Below, piece after piece: positions 42,183-50,781 of a stretch of 64,000 bases of DNA. The translations under genes were made by a program, and so were the position numbers. The notes under the pieces were generated by a model. The model was not told the DNA's origin and ran no database searches. It saw only the letters and a program-made list of their open reading frames with translations. Source of the DNA: Congregibacter brevis (lineage in GTDB: Bacteria; Pseudomonadota; Gammaproteobacteria; Pseudomonadales; Halieaceae); NCBI RefSeq assembly GCF_045689245.1, contig NZ_CP136865.1, positions 1,364,001 through 1,428,000 of the forward strand. The letters are read 5' to 3'. The stretch's first letter is position 1; every line of letters begins with the position of its first letter.

Positions 42183-42536
42183 ATGCTCGACATCCATAAA
42201 TACCTCTATGCACTTTCCGCAGCCTGTTTCATTGGTATTGGATCTGGGTTCGTAGCGTTGATGCCATATGTCCTAGATTATGAATCGAAGGCCACCCGTG
42301 CAGGTTTTGAACTGGAGCAGACTACAGGGTTAGACTATTCGAAGGGTATTGACTGCAAAGAACATCTGGAAATATACGCGGATTGCAGCCACGCAACATA
42401 TCTTCTCACCACCAATACCGCTACCGTAAAACTTCTTCAGAAAATCTTATACACATTGTCATTCGTGGGTTTTTTAAGCGGTCTACTGGGACTGTATTTT
42501 CATTGGCAGAAACCTGGAGCAAGTAATGCCCAATAA
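42183..42536 (+). CDS. Cassette gene: small membrane protein
   Basis: 117 residues from the ATG at 42183, 12 bases after attC 1. Two membrane helices are likely (AACFIGIGSGFVALMPYVL and KILYTLSFVGFLSGLLGLYF), with a Cys-containing loop (GIDCKEHLEIYADCSH) between. No family is recognised. The stop lies at the edge of attC 2, the normal cassette layout. Confidence 0.65.
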   Translation: MLDIHKYLYALSAACFIGIGSGFVALMPYVLDYESKATRAGFELEQTTGLDYSKGIDCKEHLEIYADCSHATYLLTTNTATVKLLQKILYTLSFVGFLSGLLGLYFHWQKPGASNAQ

Positions 42537-42613
42537 CAAGTCAAGGCAGGTCAGCAGCAAGGGCGCTACGCGCCAGGACCGCTTAACAGCGGCCCCTGCT
42601 TGAAGCGTTATGA
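42531..42613 (+). repeat. attC site 2
   Basis: 83 bases from CAATAAC to GTTATGA. The arms GTCAAGGCAGG/CCCCTGCTTGA and AGGGCGC/GCGCC fold into the usual long hairpin. It is close in sequence to attC 7. Confidence 0.88.
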
Positions 42614-42632
42614 GCCTCGGTGACTCGCAGCT

Positions 42633-42925
42633 ATGAGCGAGCGAACAAGCTTTAAAACATCGTCCGCATCACGCAGCAAGGATCTGCGAGCCTTTTTGAT
42701 TTCACTATTGGTAGCGGTTACGGGTCGGTCTACTACGTTGCGAAGAATGAACTACTAATCAAACTCGCGGTATATGGTACGTTTGCTGCGCTTGTTGTAC
42801 TCGCGAGAATATTCGTAGTGCATGTAATGCGTTGGGGTGATGATCGTCCGCTGCAATGGTACGGGTCACCTTTTGTTCTAATTGTCCCGGTGTTATGCAC
42901 ATGCTTCTGTTTCATGTTTTGGTAG
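42633..42925 (+). pseudogene. Cassette gene, probably frameshifted membrane protein
   Basis: An ATG at 42633 reads MSERTSFKTSSASRSKDLRAF, but the coding signal moves to the +2 frame (open 42656-42925): SLFDFTIGSGYGSVYYVAKNELLIKLAVYGTFAALVVLARIF and FVLIVPVLCTCFCFMFW, two membrane helices. One frameshift near 42690 would join them. The +2 frame has no ATG or GTG of its own near the start. Confidence 0.5.
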
Positions 42926-42926
42926 C

Positions 42927-42998
42927 TCATAACAAGCGCGGGTTGTGTGAGACGTTAAACCGCTGCGCGGCTTGCCGCCCCAACCGCGGGCGTTATAT
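42927..42998 (+). repeat. attC site 3
   Basis: 72 bases, TCATAAC at the left and GTTATAT at the right, with arms GCGCGGGTTG/CAACCGCGGGC and an inner GCTGCGCGGC loop. Confidence 0.87.
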
Positions 42999-43030
42999 CT
43001 CGCTCCTAGGAACCACAGACAGGATGAAGT

Positions 43031-44728
43031 ATGAAAATTGAATCTCATGACTCAGATATTGAGAGCCTCCTCGACACAGGCTATTTCTATATTCCAAGGT
43101 TTCAGCGGCCCTATTCATGGGAAGAAGACAACATAAATGACTTCTGGGAAGACGTGGTCACCAACACCTCTCCAGACTATTTCATTGGCTCTATGGTTGT
43201 TTTCAAAAAGGACAAGCAGAGATTTGGGGTAGTTGATGGCCAGCAGCGGTTGACCACCATCACAATCTTGCTCTGCGTTCTAAGAGACAAGTTTCTGGAA
43301 CTCGGTATTGAAGATCTCGCTAAAGGCATCCATCAACTAGTAGAACGTAAGAATAGGAACAATAAGCTCGAATATGTACTTCAAACGGAGACATCGTTTC
43401 CCTACTTTCAGGAGCATATACAGAAATTTGATGAGGAAGCGGATGCTGACGGAAATGCAGCCCCTGAAGAGACGTACTTGCTTAACGCGCACGCAAAGTT
43501 CCAGTCTCTAGTTGACGGATCGATGGCCGCAATTGATTTAGATCCCTCGCTTTCGAAGAGTGTGAAAAAAACTAGAAAACGCAAAAAACTAGTTCTTTTG
43601 AGAGATGCCGTCTTCAATTTGAAAATTATCTTAGTGTCTTTAGATGAAGAGGATGACGCCTACATTATCTTCGAAACGCTGAATACAAGAGGGAAAGATC
43701 TAGCCTTAACCGACTTGGTAAAGAACCATTTTTCCAAACACCTAAAAGCTCCCGGCGCCGTAGATCACACAAATATCAAGTGGACGAAAATATTAGAAAC
43801 AATCCACAACTCATCAGAAGATATTTCAACAGATAACTACATCTATCATTTCTGGGCTTCCAGATATGAATCAATACCTCAGAAAAAATTATTCGGGAAA
43901 TTTAAAAAGGCGGTAACTAAGGGTAAGGCAAAAGAGTATTTGAACGATCTACTTACTGATGCAGAGACTTATCGCTCGCTATACGAGACTTCCTACGCCT
44001 GGAAAAAACCGGAAACAGAAGCTGCCCGTTCTTTGAATGCGATGCAAATATTTAAGTTATCTCAGCCAATTCCAGCTACGCTCGCGCTAGCTCGGGCGTA
44101 CAAGAAAAAGAAGATCAAGTACGCTAGATTCAGAGATGCTCTAGTCGCCATCGAAAATTTCCATTTTCAATTCACCGCCGTGACCTCCTCGCGATCATCA
44201 GGTGGAATTTCTGCAATGTACTCATCCTTTGGGCAAAAGCTTTTCGCAAGTACGACGCCTCAAGGTGCGGCGAATGAAATCGACGCGCTGAAAGAAAAGC
44301 TGCGAGAGAGAGTGCCGTCACTAGAGGAGTTTACTGTAGCGTTTAGCGAAATCACCTACACAAATTCGAATTCAAAGCAGAAGAATTTAGTTAGATACAT
44401 CCTACGTAAATTCTCAGAGTACTACGACTACAAATATTCCTGTGACTACGAGGAGCTCACGGTGGAGCATTTTTATCCGCAATCGAAAATCGATGCGGTT
44501 TGGACGGATAACGTAGTCGGTAGTTTAGGTAATTTGTTTTTCTTAGAAGAAATCCATAATGGCAAGATTGATACGAAATCTCCGCCAGAAAAGAAAAAGT
44601 ACCTAAAGAAGAACGAATGTGCTGTTCCGAAATTCATCGGGAAGTCTAGAGGCTGGACCCCAGATCTTGTAAAAACACATACTGAACTGATGGCAAGAGA
44701 GGCTTGGCAGAAGGTATGGAAGATATAA
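43031..44728 (+). CDS. Single-chain DUF262/DUF1524 (GmrSD-type) nuclease in a gene cassette
   Basis: 565 residues. The N-terminal DUF262 (ParB-like NTP-binding) has IPRFQRPYSW (21-30) and DGQQRLTT (69-76). The C-terminal DUF1524 has the HNH-type core ELTVEHFYPQS (about 476-486) and GSLGNLFFLEEIHNGKIDTK. In GmrS/GmrD and relatives these domains use NTP and cut phage DNA with modified bases. The protein therefore is a likely type IV-like defence nuclease. It sits between attC 3 and attC 4, so it moves as an integron cassette. Base use is more AT-rich than in the metal islands. Confidence 0.85.
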   Translation: MKIESHDSDIESLLDTGYFYIPRFQRPYSWEEDNINDFWEDVVTNTSPDYFIGSMVVFKKDKQRFGVVDGQQRLTTITILLCVLRDKFLELGIEDLAKGIHQLVERKNRNNKLEYVLQTETSFPYFQEHIQKFDEEADADGNAAPEETYLLNAHAKFQSLVDGSMAAIDLDPSLSKSVKKTRKRKKLVLLRDAVFNLKIILVSLDEEDDAYIIFETLNTRGKDLALTDLVKNHFSKHLKAPGAVDHTNIKWTKILETIHNSSEDISTDNYIYHFWASRYESIPQKKLFGKFKKAVTKGKAKEYLNDLLTDAETYRSLYETSYAWKKPETEAARSLNAMQIFKLSQPIPATLALARAYKKKKIKYARFRDALVAIENFHFQFTAVTSSRSSGGISAMYSSFGQKLFASTTPQGAANEIDALKEKLRERVPSLEEFTVAFSEITYTNSNSKQKNLVRYILRKFSEYYDYKYSCDYEELTVEHFYPQSKIDAVWTDNVVGSLGNLFFLEEIHNGKIDTKSPPEKKKYLKKNECAVPKFIGKSRGWTPDLVKTHTELMAREAWQKVWKI

Positions 44729-44783
44729 CTAGCGCGGATTGGTTGGGACGCGCTAGCGCGCGCCCCAACCGCGAGCGTTATGT
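44723..44783 (+). repeat. attC site 4
   Basis: 61 bases from ATATAAC to GTTATGT, with arms GCGCGGATTGGTTGGG/CCCCAACCGCGAGC and a short inner GCGCTAGCGCGC palindrome. Confidence 0.87.
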
Positions 44784-44814
44784 TTCACCAAGCATCAAAG
44801 AAATGGAGTAAATT

Positions 44815-45126
44815 TTGAAGTCGTACGAAAACATTTTGAAGTCTGCTAAAGAAGCAAAGACTATAGCCTCTCATATTACTGCTCTTGGTAAAGTCAGGGC
44901 TAAGACTGAGGATCAAGTGCTTTTACGCAAAATTGATGACGCCATATCATCTCTACAAAGTGGCCATGCAAAAGCCACGAAAGGAAAATCAACACCGACT
45001 TGCCTAGATAAAGCAACAGACCCAAGTATAAAAGCGTTGGTAGAGCATTGCCAAAAAGCAGTGGCAACTAAAAAACCAGAATGGCAAGTAATCGCAGAGA
45101 GAAATGGATGGGCACCAAAAACATAA
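44815..45126 (+). CDS. Cassette gene: small helical protein of unknown function
   Basis: 103 residues from a TTG start, with GGAG about 8 bases before it. It is Lys/Ala-rich and helical (ENILKSAKEAKTIASHITALGKVRAKTEDQVLLRKIDDAISSLQSG). No membrane helix or known domain is seen. It sits between attC 4 and attC 5. Confidence 0.6.
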   Translation: MKSYENILKSAKEAKTIASHITALGKVRAKTEDQVLLRKIDDAISSLQSGHAKATKGKSTPTCLDKATDPSIKALVEHCQKAVATKKPEWQVIAERNGWAPKT

Positions 45127-45193
45127 CAAGCAAAGGCAGCATCGCCCTGCGGGCTGGACGCGCTAACGCGCGCCGCTGCTTTGGGCGTTAGGT
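45121..45193 (+). repeat. attC site 5
   Basis: 73 bases, ACATAAC at the left and GTTAGGT at the right, with arms AAAGGCAGC/GCTGCTTT and inner CGCCCTGCGGGC. Confidence 0.87.
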
Positions 45194-45208
45194 TTCAGGG
45201 GGAATCGA

Positions 45209-45694
45209 GTGCTAAATCAATCATTCGGATACAAAAGGTGGGCGGACGAGCGAACCTTACGAGCTATCGAATTGATTGATAGAGATTTATTCCCAGATGC
45301 CTACGCCTTCGCGCTTCAACAGATCAACCATATAGTCATTGTCGAAGAACTTTTTATAAGCAGATTAGGTTCTTCCTCTGCTCCACACGAAAGCACAAAC
45401 ACTGCGGTCATCCCGAATTTTGAAGAACTTGAGGGTCGACTGAGCGAGTCTGCCGATTGGTTCGAAAGCTACGTAGATCGCATGGAGAATGGAAGCGAAA
45501 AAGTCGCGTTCGTATTTGCAGACGGAAAACGCGGTATGCTCAGCATTGATGAGATTCTATTTCACATTGTAAATCACAGCTCATACCACCGAGGCAATAT
45601 TGCACGTGCATTAGATCTGGCTTCAGTACCACATCCGATTGATGGTTACGGAATTTACATACATGAAAAAGAGCCAGCGCGCAGAAAAACCTAA
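45209..45694 (+). CDS. Cassette gene: DinB/YfiT-like metalloenzyme
   Basis: 161 residues from a GTG start with GGGGGAA upstream. The four-helix DinB fold is shown by the metal triad His41 (QINHIV), His123 and His127 (VNHSSYHRG). Members include bacillithiol- or mycothiol-dependent transferases, but most have unknown activity. It lies between attC 5 and attC 6, and its stop overlaps the attC start. The role in this organism is unknown. Confidence 0.82.
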   Translation: MLNQSFGYKRWADERTLRAIELIDRDLFPDAYAFALQQINHIVIVEELFISRLGSSSAPHESTNTAVIPNFEELEGRLSESADWFESYVDRMENGSEKVAFVFADGKRGMLSIDEILFHIVNHSSYHRGNIARALDLASVPHPIDGYGIYIHEKEPARRKT

Positions 45695-45763
45695 CAATGA
45701 GGTGTTGTCGCCGTCGGCTGGGGCGGCCCATTGCATGGCCCGCCTCAAACCTTGGCGTTATGT
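45689..45763 (+). repeat. attC site 6
   Basis: 75 bases, left ACCTAAC (fits RYYYAAC), right GTTATGT, with arms AATGAGGTGTTG / CCTCAAACCTTGG and a central GGGGCGGCCCATTGCATGGCCCG stem region. Confidence 0.85.
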
Positions 45764-46052
45764 GTCTAAGAGCAAGTTTCGGGACTGCGTGGTTTTTCTT
45801 ACGGTATTGTGGGCCGCGGATGCGATGGCACAGAGGCCCACTATCGTTGTAGACGAAGATCGCCTGCTCAGATTTGAAGGCCGCAACTGCTCCAACTCGC
45901 CAATTCCGTACATGCTCCACGAACTGAATCGTATGCAGCTAGAAGCTGAAGGCAAAGGTGAAGTAGCACCTGTCCAGGTGCATGTCTCAGAAAAGACGGA
46001 GGAGGGCATGAAGGAGCAAAGTGGTGAGAAGCTATCAGAGCAGGACACATAA
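45762..46052 (+). CDS. Cassette gene: small exported protein
   Basis: About 96 residues. The GTG at 45762, inside the last bases of attC 6, is the best start and gives a signal peptide (VSKSKFRDCVVFLTVLWAADAMAQ). The mature part has one Cys (GRNCSNSP) and an acidic/basic helical tail (HELNRMQLEAEGKGE...). No family is recognised. An ORF reading through attC 6 (MMVTEF...) is not the likely gene. Confidence 0.6.
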   Translation: MSKSKFRDCVVFLTVLWAADAMAQRPTIVVDEDRLLRFEGRNCSNSPIPYMLHELNRMQLEAEGKGEVAPVQVHVSEKTEEGMKEQSGEKLSEQDT

Positions 46053-46121
46053 CCAGTCAAGGCAGCAAGGGCGCGTCGCGCCGGGACGCACTACCGTGCG
46101 CCCCTGCTTGAAGCGTTATGT
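46047..46121 (+). repeat. attC site 7
   Basis: 75 bases from ACATAAC to GTTATGT, with arms GTCAAGGCAG/CCCCTGCTTGA and inner GGGCGCGTCGCGCC. It is very similar to attC 2. Confidence 0.88.
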
Positions 46122-46133
46122 GTAGGAGGCATC

Positions 46134-46459
46134 GTGGCAACCAAGGAAGAAAAAAGAAGACGTGCCGCTTTAGTCCAAGCGATGGTGGCCGAGGACACGA
46201 AAAAGGCAATTGAAGAAATGCCTATAGCACTAGCTCATCTAGGTCAGCTATTTGATCACCTAGATGTGAAGGAGATAGTTCCTTCATCGACTACCTGATA
46301 GAGTTTGACTTGTGGGAGTCGCTCTCACGAGAAGAGAAAACCTACCTCTCCAATCCTACATACGGCACCCAGGCCCATATCAACGCCACTTGGCGTCTTG
46401 AGGCACTCTACGTCTTGTTGTGGGCTGTTGGGATTGTCCTGCAAGCTTCTTCAGCTTAA
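46134..46459 (+). pseudogene. Broken last cassette gene, DUF4272-like
   Basis: Frame 1 starts at a GTG (46134, AGGAGG just upstream) and reads VATKEEKRRRAALVQAMVAED to a stop at 46298. The +2 frame continues FIDYLIEFDLWESLSREEKTYLSNP, then ATWRLEALYVLLWAVG (stop 46457-46459), which resembles DUF4272 proteins. One frameshift would join them. The C-terminal part is cut off by the convergent MDR gene and no attC follows, so the array ends here. Confidence 0.5.
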
Positions 46460-47410
46460 CTCCGCTAAATCGAGAACGGACTTGCGCCCGCCGGGCCTTG
46501 TGGTCTCTTCTAGGGCCTCCTGCCAATACTGAGCGCCGAATACCCGCGGCGCTAATGGCCCGGTTTCAGCCAACCTGGGCCAGATCCCGGCGAATGCATT
46601 TTGCATTGCGGGCCCTAGAAAGGAAGGTAGATGATCTCGGAGATGAAATCGGTGGTATCCGGAGCTCTGCTCGGACCCAATTGCAACGGGTTCATTGCTC
46701 AAGAGGCCATACGAGACAAACTTTGCTTCGTGACGCATGTGACCCAGAGCAGCGGTGCCGATCTCGCCGCCGAGAGCGTCGAATGCGATATTGGCTTGTA
46801 CTGACGCGTCATGAATCGCGTGACGATCGAGAATGGATATTGGCTCGATTCCGCACTCGGCTAATCTGTCCACGCGGCATTCGGATCGATAAATCCCGAG
46901 AACGCGAGCGGCTCCTTGGCGGAGCGCCCATCGACCCAGATACTCTGCACATTCGGAACCCGCTGCGGTCAGTAGAATAACCTTACCTTTTGGGGGCCAG
47001 AGATGAAGCATCGTCAACGCGGCGAGCGGATTGATATAGGCGCGCGCTGCAAGCAGGTCGGATATTCCATCGGGCACCTCGACCGCGCAGGTTGCAGGGC
47101 AGTCTACTACCGTCTGCCACGTGCCCTCTCCGCGAAGAGGCAGTACGCGCTGCCCGAGCAAATGCGAGAATTCAGCTGGTGCTTCAATCACAAGGCCGAC
47201 GCCCTCGTAACCAGCAATCGTAGGCAAACCTATTCTTTGACGATAGGCACCGGTGATCGGAATCAGATCGGATGGATTGATGGGGGCGTACGTCATCGCG
47301 ACACGAACTGTGTTTGGTTGCAGCGCCACAAGTTCATTCTCTTTGAGCGCGAGTGACGAATGAGGAGGGCCGAATCTGTCGTAGACGAATGAAAAACGCT
47401 TCTTGATCAA
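46451..47410 (-). CDS. Medium-chain dehydrogenase/reductase, quinone-reductase-like
   Basis: 319 residues. It starts with a GroES-like domain (VRVAMTYAPINPSDLIPITGAYRQRIGLPTIAGYEGVGLVIE), and the NADPH-binding Rossmann motif is ILLTAAGSECAEYLGRWA. The zinc ligands of alcohol dehydrogenases are absent, so it belongs with QOR/MECR-type NADPH reductases of enals or quinones. The 3' end overlaps the broken DUF4272-like cassette. It is 37 bases downstream of the HAD gene, same strand. Confidence 0.88.
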   Translation of the reverse strand: MIKKRFSFVYDRFGPPHSSLALKENELVALQPNTVRVAMTYAPINPSDLIPITGAYRQRIGLPTIAGYEGVGLVIEAPAEFSHLLGQRVLPLRGEGTWQTVVDCPATCAVEVPDGISDLLAARAYINPLAALTMLHLWPPKGKVILLTAAGSECAEYLGRWALRQGAARVLGIYRSECRVDRLAECGIEPISILDRHAIHDASVQANIAFDALGGEIGTAALGHMRHEAKFVSYGLLSNEPVAIGSEQSSGYHRFHLRDHLPSFLGPAMQNAFAGIWPRLAETGPLAPRVFGAQYWQEALEETTRPGGRKSVLDLAELS

Positions 47411-47447
47411 ATTATCACTCGCCAGCTTATTTGCACGTTACTGAACA

Positions 47448-48278
47448 TCAATGTTCCGCAATGCCGTGTTTCGCAAAGGTTTTAAAGAACCTTGAATCAG
47501 CAGAATCCATGTTGGGCAGCACTCTATGGCAGAGAGTGTTGAGCTCAGGCTCATAGGCCCGCATTGATGGTACTCCGATTACCGTAACACCTGCTCTTAC
47601 AGCGGCCAGCGCGCCGGTGGGTGAGTCCTCAAATGCGATTGCTTCGTGAGGGCGGAGATTAAGCTTCTCCACGCAGGCGCGATAGACAGCTGGGTGGGGC
47701 TTCCCATTGCGAACGTCTGCTTCAGTGACAATCGCGTCGAATTGGTCGTGCACACCAAGTTGTTCAAGGGTTGGCTCGCAGACTTCGCGCGGTGCATTTG
47801 TCGCAAGGCCTATTCGATATCCTTGAGCACAACACCAACGAATCACGTCAATTGCGCCGGGCATGGTCCTGGCGCCGCTAGCCAGCTCCCGTCTCACATA
47901 TTCAATCACGTCGAGTTCAAGTTTCTCGACCGACCTTCCGCGCCATGGCTGATATTTATACCAATGGCTCGCAACCTGTCGCGTAGTCATAGATTCTGTA
48001 AGCTGTTGCTGGTCTGGAGTAACGTAGACGCCTACCGCTGTAAAACACGCATGTTCTGCCTCTGTCCAGAGCGCATTTGTATCAACAATTAGGCCATCAA
48101 AATCAAAAATCACACCCTTGATATAGCTGCCACTGATTGTCGTATGCTCGCTCTCTGATGTGCCCCACGGGGCTCTAGGCGTTTCCATTAACAATGATCC
48201 ATGTTCGAAAGTTGCTACGCCGGAGTTTACTGTGTAGTGGCAGAAACGCGACCGTCTGCCAAGATCACTAAATAGCAC
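47448..48278 (-). CDS. HAD-superfamily phosphatase, hexitol/2-deoxyglucose-phosphatase-like
   Basis: 276 residues as an open frame. The HAD domain begins KGVIFDFDGLIVDTNALWTEAEH, then TNAPREV, and GKPHPAVYRACVEKL with EDSPTGALAAVRAG; the squared cap type and TRQVASHWYKYQPW resemble HxpB/YniC. The first 30-50 residues (MLFSDLGRRSRFCHYT...) are unlike the family, so a start at 48189 (METPRAPWG) is likely. It releases phosphate from a small sugar phosphate. It is an MDR neighbour on the same strand. Confidence 0.82.
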   Translation of the reverse strand: MLFSDLGRRSRFCHYTVNSGVATFEHGSLLMETPRAPWGTSESEHTTISGSYIKGVIFDFDGLIVDTNALWTEAEHACFTAVGVYVTPDQQQLTESMTTRQVASHWYKYQPWRGRSVEKLELDVIEYVRRELASGARTMPGAIDVIRWCCAQGYRIGLATNAPREVCEPTLEQLGVHDQFDAIVTEADVRNGKPHPAVYRACVEKLNLRPHEAIAFEDSPTGALAAVRAGVTVIGVPSMRAYEPELNTLCHRVLPNMDSADSRFFKTFAKHGIAEH

Positions 48279-48292
48279 ACGCTGGCAAATGG

Positions 48293-48550
48293 GTGTGTGG
48301 CACTATAGTACAAGGCGACTCGAACGAGCTGAATCGCCTGATGGCGTCATTCCGTTTTGGTCGAACAGCACCGGACAGCGGGGGTCAACCCAAAGGGTAT
48401 TTAGCGCGGCTGGCAGTATTTTTCCACGACGAAAGAGGGCGCCCGGCTCGAATGCGGCGCGACAAAAGCCCCCGTTGATTTTGAGGCTCGTCGAAGAGTG
48501 GCCACGAGCCATCCAGTGTATTTCTGGTCAATGTCGTAGTGAGCGGTGAC
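48293..48550 (+). pseudogene. Possible remnant of an SRAP (YedK-like) gene
   Basis: MCGTIVQGDSNELNRL starts like SRAP proteins (MCG with catalytic Cys2). The frame ends at 48478, and a shifted frame continues VDFEARRRVATSHPVYFW, weakly like their DARAETV region. The gap 48279-48577 shows nothing else. The match is by eye and may be chance. Confidence 0.25.
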
Positions 48551-48577
48551 GGTGCCGCCACTAGGGCAGCGAAAAAC

Positions 48578-49375
48578 GGTACCGCCAAGTTAACCGGCAG
48601 GGCTTGGTAAGCTAGCTTGATGAATACCTATAAACGCCACCGCTTCCCTCGCGAAATCATCAGCTACGCAGTACCCATAAAGCGGGGCAGACTCTCTGGC
48701 TCTACTACAGATTCAATCTGAGCCATCGGGATATCGAAGACCTCCTCGCTGAACGAGGCATTATCGTTACTCGGGAGTCGATCCGCCTCTGGTGTATCAA
48801 GTTCGGCGCCACTTATACCCGCCGATTGAAGCGTAAACACAGGGGTTACGGCGATACTTTCTTTATCGATGAAGTTTTCGTAAAGATCAACGGTAAGCGG
48901 CACTACCTGTGGCGAGCAGTGGATCAAGATGGTGAGGTGGTGGATGTGTATCTCCAGGCAAAGCGCGATGGTGCTGCTGCCAAGCGTTTCTTCAAGCGCT
49001 TACTGCGAAGCTGTAGAGGTGCGCCCAGAAAGATCGTGACCGATAAGTTGCGAAGCTATCGAGTGGCTCACCGGGAGCTGATGCCGGATGTAATTCATAG
49101 CACTGAACCGTATGAGAATAATCGGGTAGAGCAATCTCACGAAACAACTAGGGTGCGTGAACGAGGCATGAGGAAGTTCAAATCGTTAAGACAGGCTCAG
49201 AGATTTCTGGGTACTCATGCTGCGGTTGCAAATTTATTCAATCTTGGGCGGCATCTGGTGAGGGCTGAGCACTATCGAAATCTCAGGATCAGTGCGTTCG
49301 CTGAATGGAGTAGGGCAGTTGCTTGAGGTCGGTGGCTATATTTCACTGGCTTGGGGCAGTTAACTTGTCAAAACC
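48578..49375 (+). mobile_element. IS6-like element, copy C, near-complete
   Basis: Left end GGTACCGCCAAGTTAACCG (48578) and right end, read inward, GGTTTTGACAAGTTAACTG (49375). The transposase (48620-49326) is broken near the start by one insert (48672-48694, TACCCATAAAGCGGGGCAG). From 48826 an intact frame gives the full DDE: FFIDEVFVKING, TDKLRSYRVAHREL, ENNRVEQSHETTRVRERGMR. No second insert is present at the site seen in copies A and B. It bounds the mosaic region on its right. No target duplication is seen. Confidence 0.88.
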
Positions 49376-49456
49376 TTGCAAATACCTGGCGTTCGTCAAT
49401 TGAGCAGTGGGGGCGAAGTTCAAATAGCTGGTACCGCTATTACATAACTGGTGCTT

Positions 49457-50734
49457 TCATTGTCGATGGTCGCAGAACCAGATGATTCCAAAGACCGGTA
49501 GAAGAAGCAGTGGTAAGACCGCAACGACTTGAAAAGACTCTACCGATGCGTAGCGAAGAACCTCTAGCATCTCTTCATCAGAAAGCGCCGGCAGTTTAGT
49601 TACTCCGCCCGCTGCCTCCGCTTTGGCTGCATCAAATATGGCCCCCATAGCGGGGAGGAGAAATTGAATCGACATGCCGCCGGCGAATCCCATAAGTCCC
49701 ATGGCTAAGGCACCGCCGCGGGGGAACCGCTCCGCAGTGATTGCTAGCATGGTTGGCCATAGGTAACACACTCCGATACCCCATATGGTGGCAGCTCCAA
49801 ACGCCATCGCTGGTGAGTTCGCTAGGCTCAGTAGGTAGAGGCCTATGCTGGCCGCTACGCAGCTAACGACCATTAATCCCATAGAAGATATTCGCGCTAC
49901 CACCGAGCCTGCAAAATGCCGCATTACGAACATCAATGCACTGACATACACCAATAGTAGAATGCCTTGCATTCCCACCGTGTTGGACAATGTGATATTC
50001 ACCCATTGCCCCGGCGCCAACTCGGATGCAGCCGTAAGAAACATGCAAGCCCAAAACACCCAGAATAGCGGGCGTTTGATCAATTCCATTAGCATATCTG
50101 GATAACTGATACCCCTTGCCACACGCTCGGTTTCCGGAAAGGCGGAGCTCGCCACTAGCCACATGAGAATAAGCGCCGGTATCAGTAATGTGAACATGTT
50201 CACTTGCCAAGGCATACCTGCGGTATTGATAAGTACGCCAAGGAGGCCGCCGATAACAATGCCCGCCGGCCACCAGGCATGGAGTATGTTCATACGGTGC
50301 GCCTTCTCTTCGGGGTAAAGCGCTGCAACCATTGGGTTTGTCGCAGCCTCTACTGCACCCCAGCCCAGTCCGGTGAGTAACAGGCTGGAGAGAACAAGCG
50401 ATTCAGCAAGAGGGCCGGGCGTTATTGTGGTGGCGACCATCAATCCGAGCGCTCCAGCTATGTAGCCCACTGCGGAACAGAGCAGCATACGCTTCATACC
50501 CACCAGTTCCACGAGTGCGCTACCAAACAACAGGGTTAAAGCAAAGCCTGTGAACGTTATGCCCAGGGCCTCCCCAATCATCGCGACAGAGTTTGTGGGG
50601 CTTAACTTGTCGTAGATTTCTGTTTGCAAATTCGGGGCTATATTTGCCCGTACGGCAAACCCCAGGCCAATCATAAAGATCGCTAAATTGCCGACGTAGA
50701 AGAGGCGGTGTCTATTGATCGTTCTATCCGTCAT
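49457..50734 (-). CDS. Major facilitator superfamily sugar transporter
   Basis: 425 residues, twelve predicted membrane helices. MFS marks include GFALTLLFGSALVELVGMKRMLL (loop 2-3) and PEEKAHRMNILHAWWPAGIVIGG. The type is that of FucP/glucose-MFS-like carriers of sugars or sugar derivatives. It lies in the same direction and just downstream of the sugar isomerase and Gfo/Idh/MocA genes, so these three form one unit (53011 to 49457). Confidence 0.88.
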   Translation of the reverse strand: MTDRTINRHRLFYVGNLAIFMIGLGFAVRANIAPNLQTEIYDKLSPTNSVAMIGEALGITFTGFALTLLFGSALVELVGMKRMLLCSAVGYIAGALGLMVATTITPGPLAESLVLSSLLLTGLGWGAVEAATNPMVAALYPEEKAHRMNILHAWWPAGIVIGGLLGVLINTAGMPWQVNMFTLLIPALILMWLVASSAFPETERVARGISYPDMLMELIKRPLFWVFWACMFLTAASELAPGQWVNITLSNTVGMQGILLLVYVSALMFVMRHFAGSVVARISSMGLMVVSCVAASIGLYLLSLANSPAMAFGAATIWGIGVCYLWPTMLAITAERFPRGGALAMGLMGFAGGMSIQFLLPAMGAIFDAAKAEAAGGVTKLPALSDEEMLEVLRYASVESFQVVAVLPLLLLPVFGIIWFCDHRQ

Positions 50735-50781
50735 GGGGCACTCGCAAAATGTAATGTTTATTGTTCTGAAGAGATGGAGAG

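Noticed and set aside
42112..46121. Hairpins between small genes as intrinsic terminators
   Set aside because: Their lengths, end motifs and regular placement fit attC sites; T-runs are absent.
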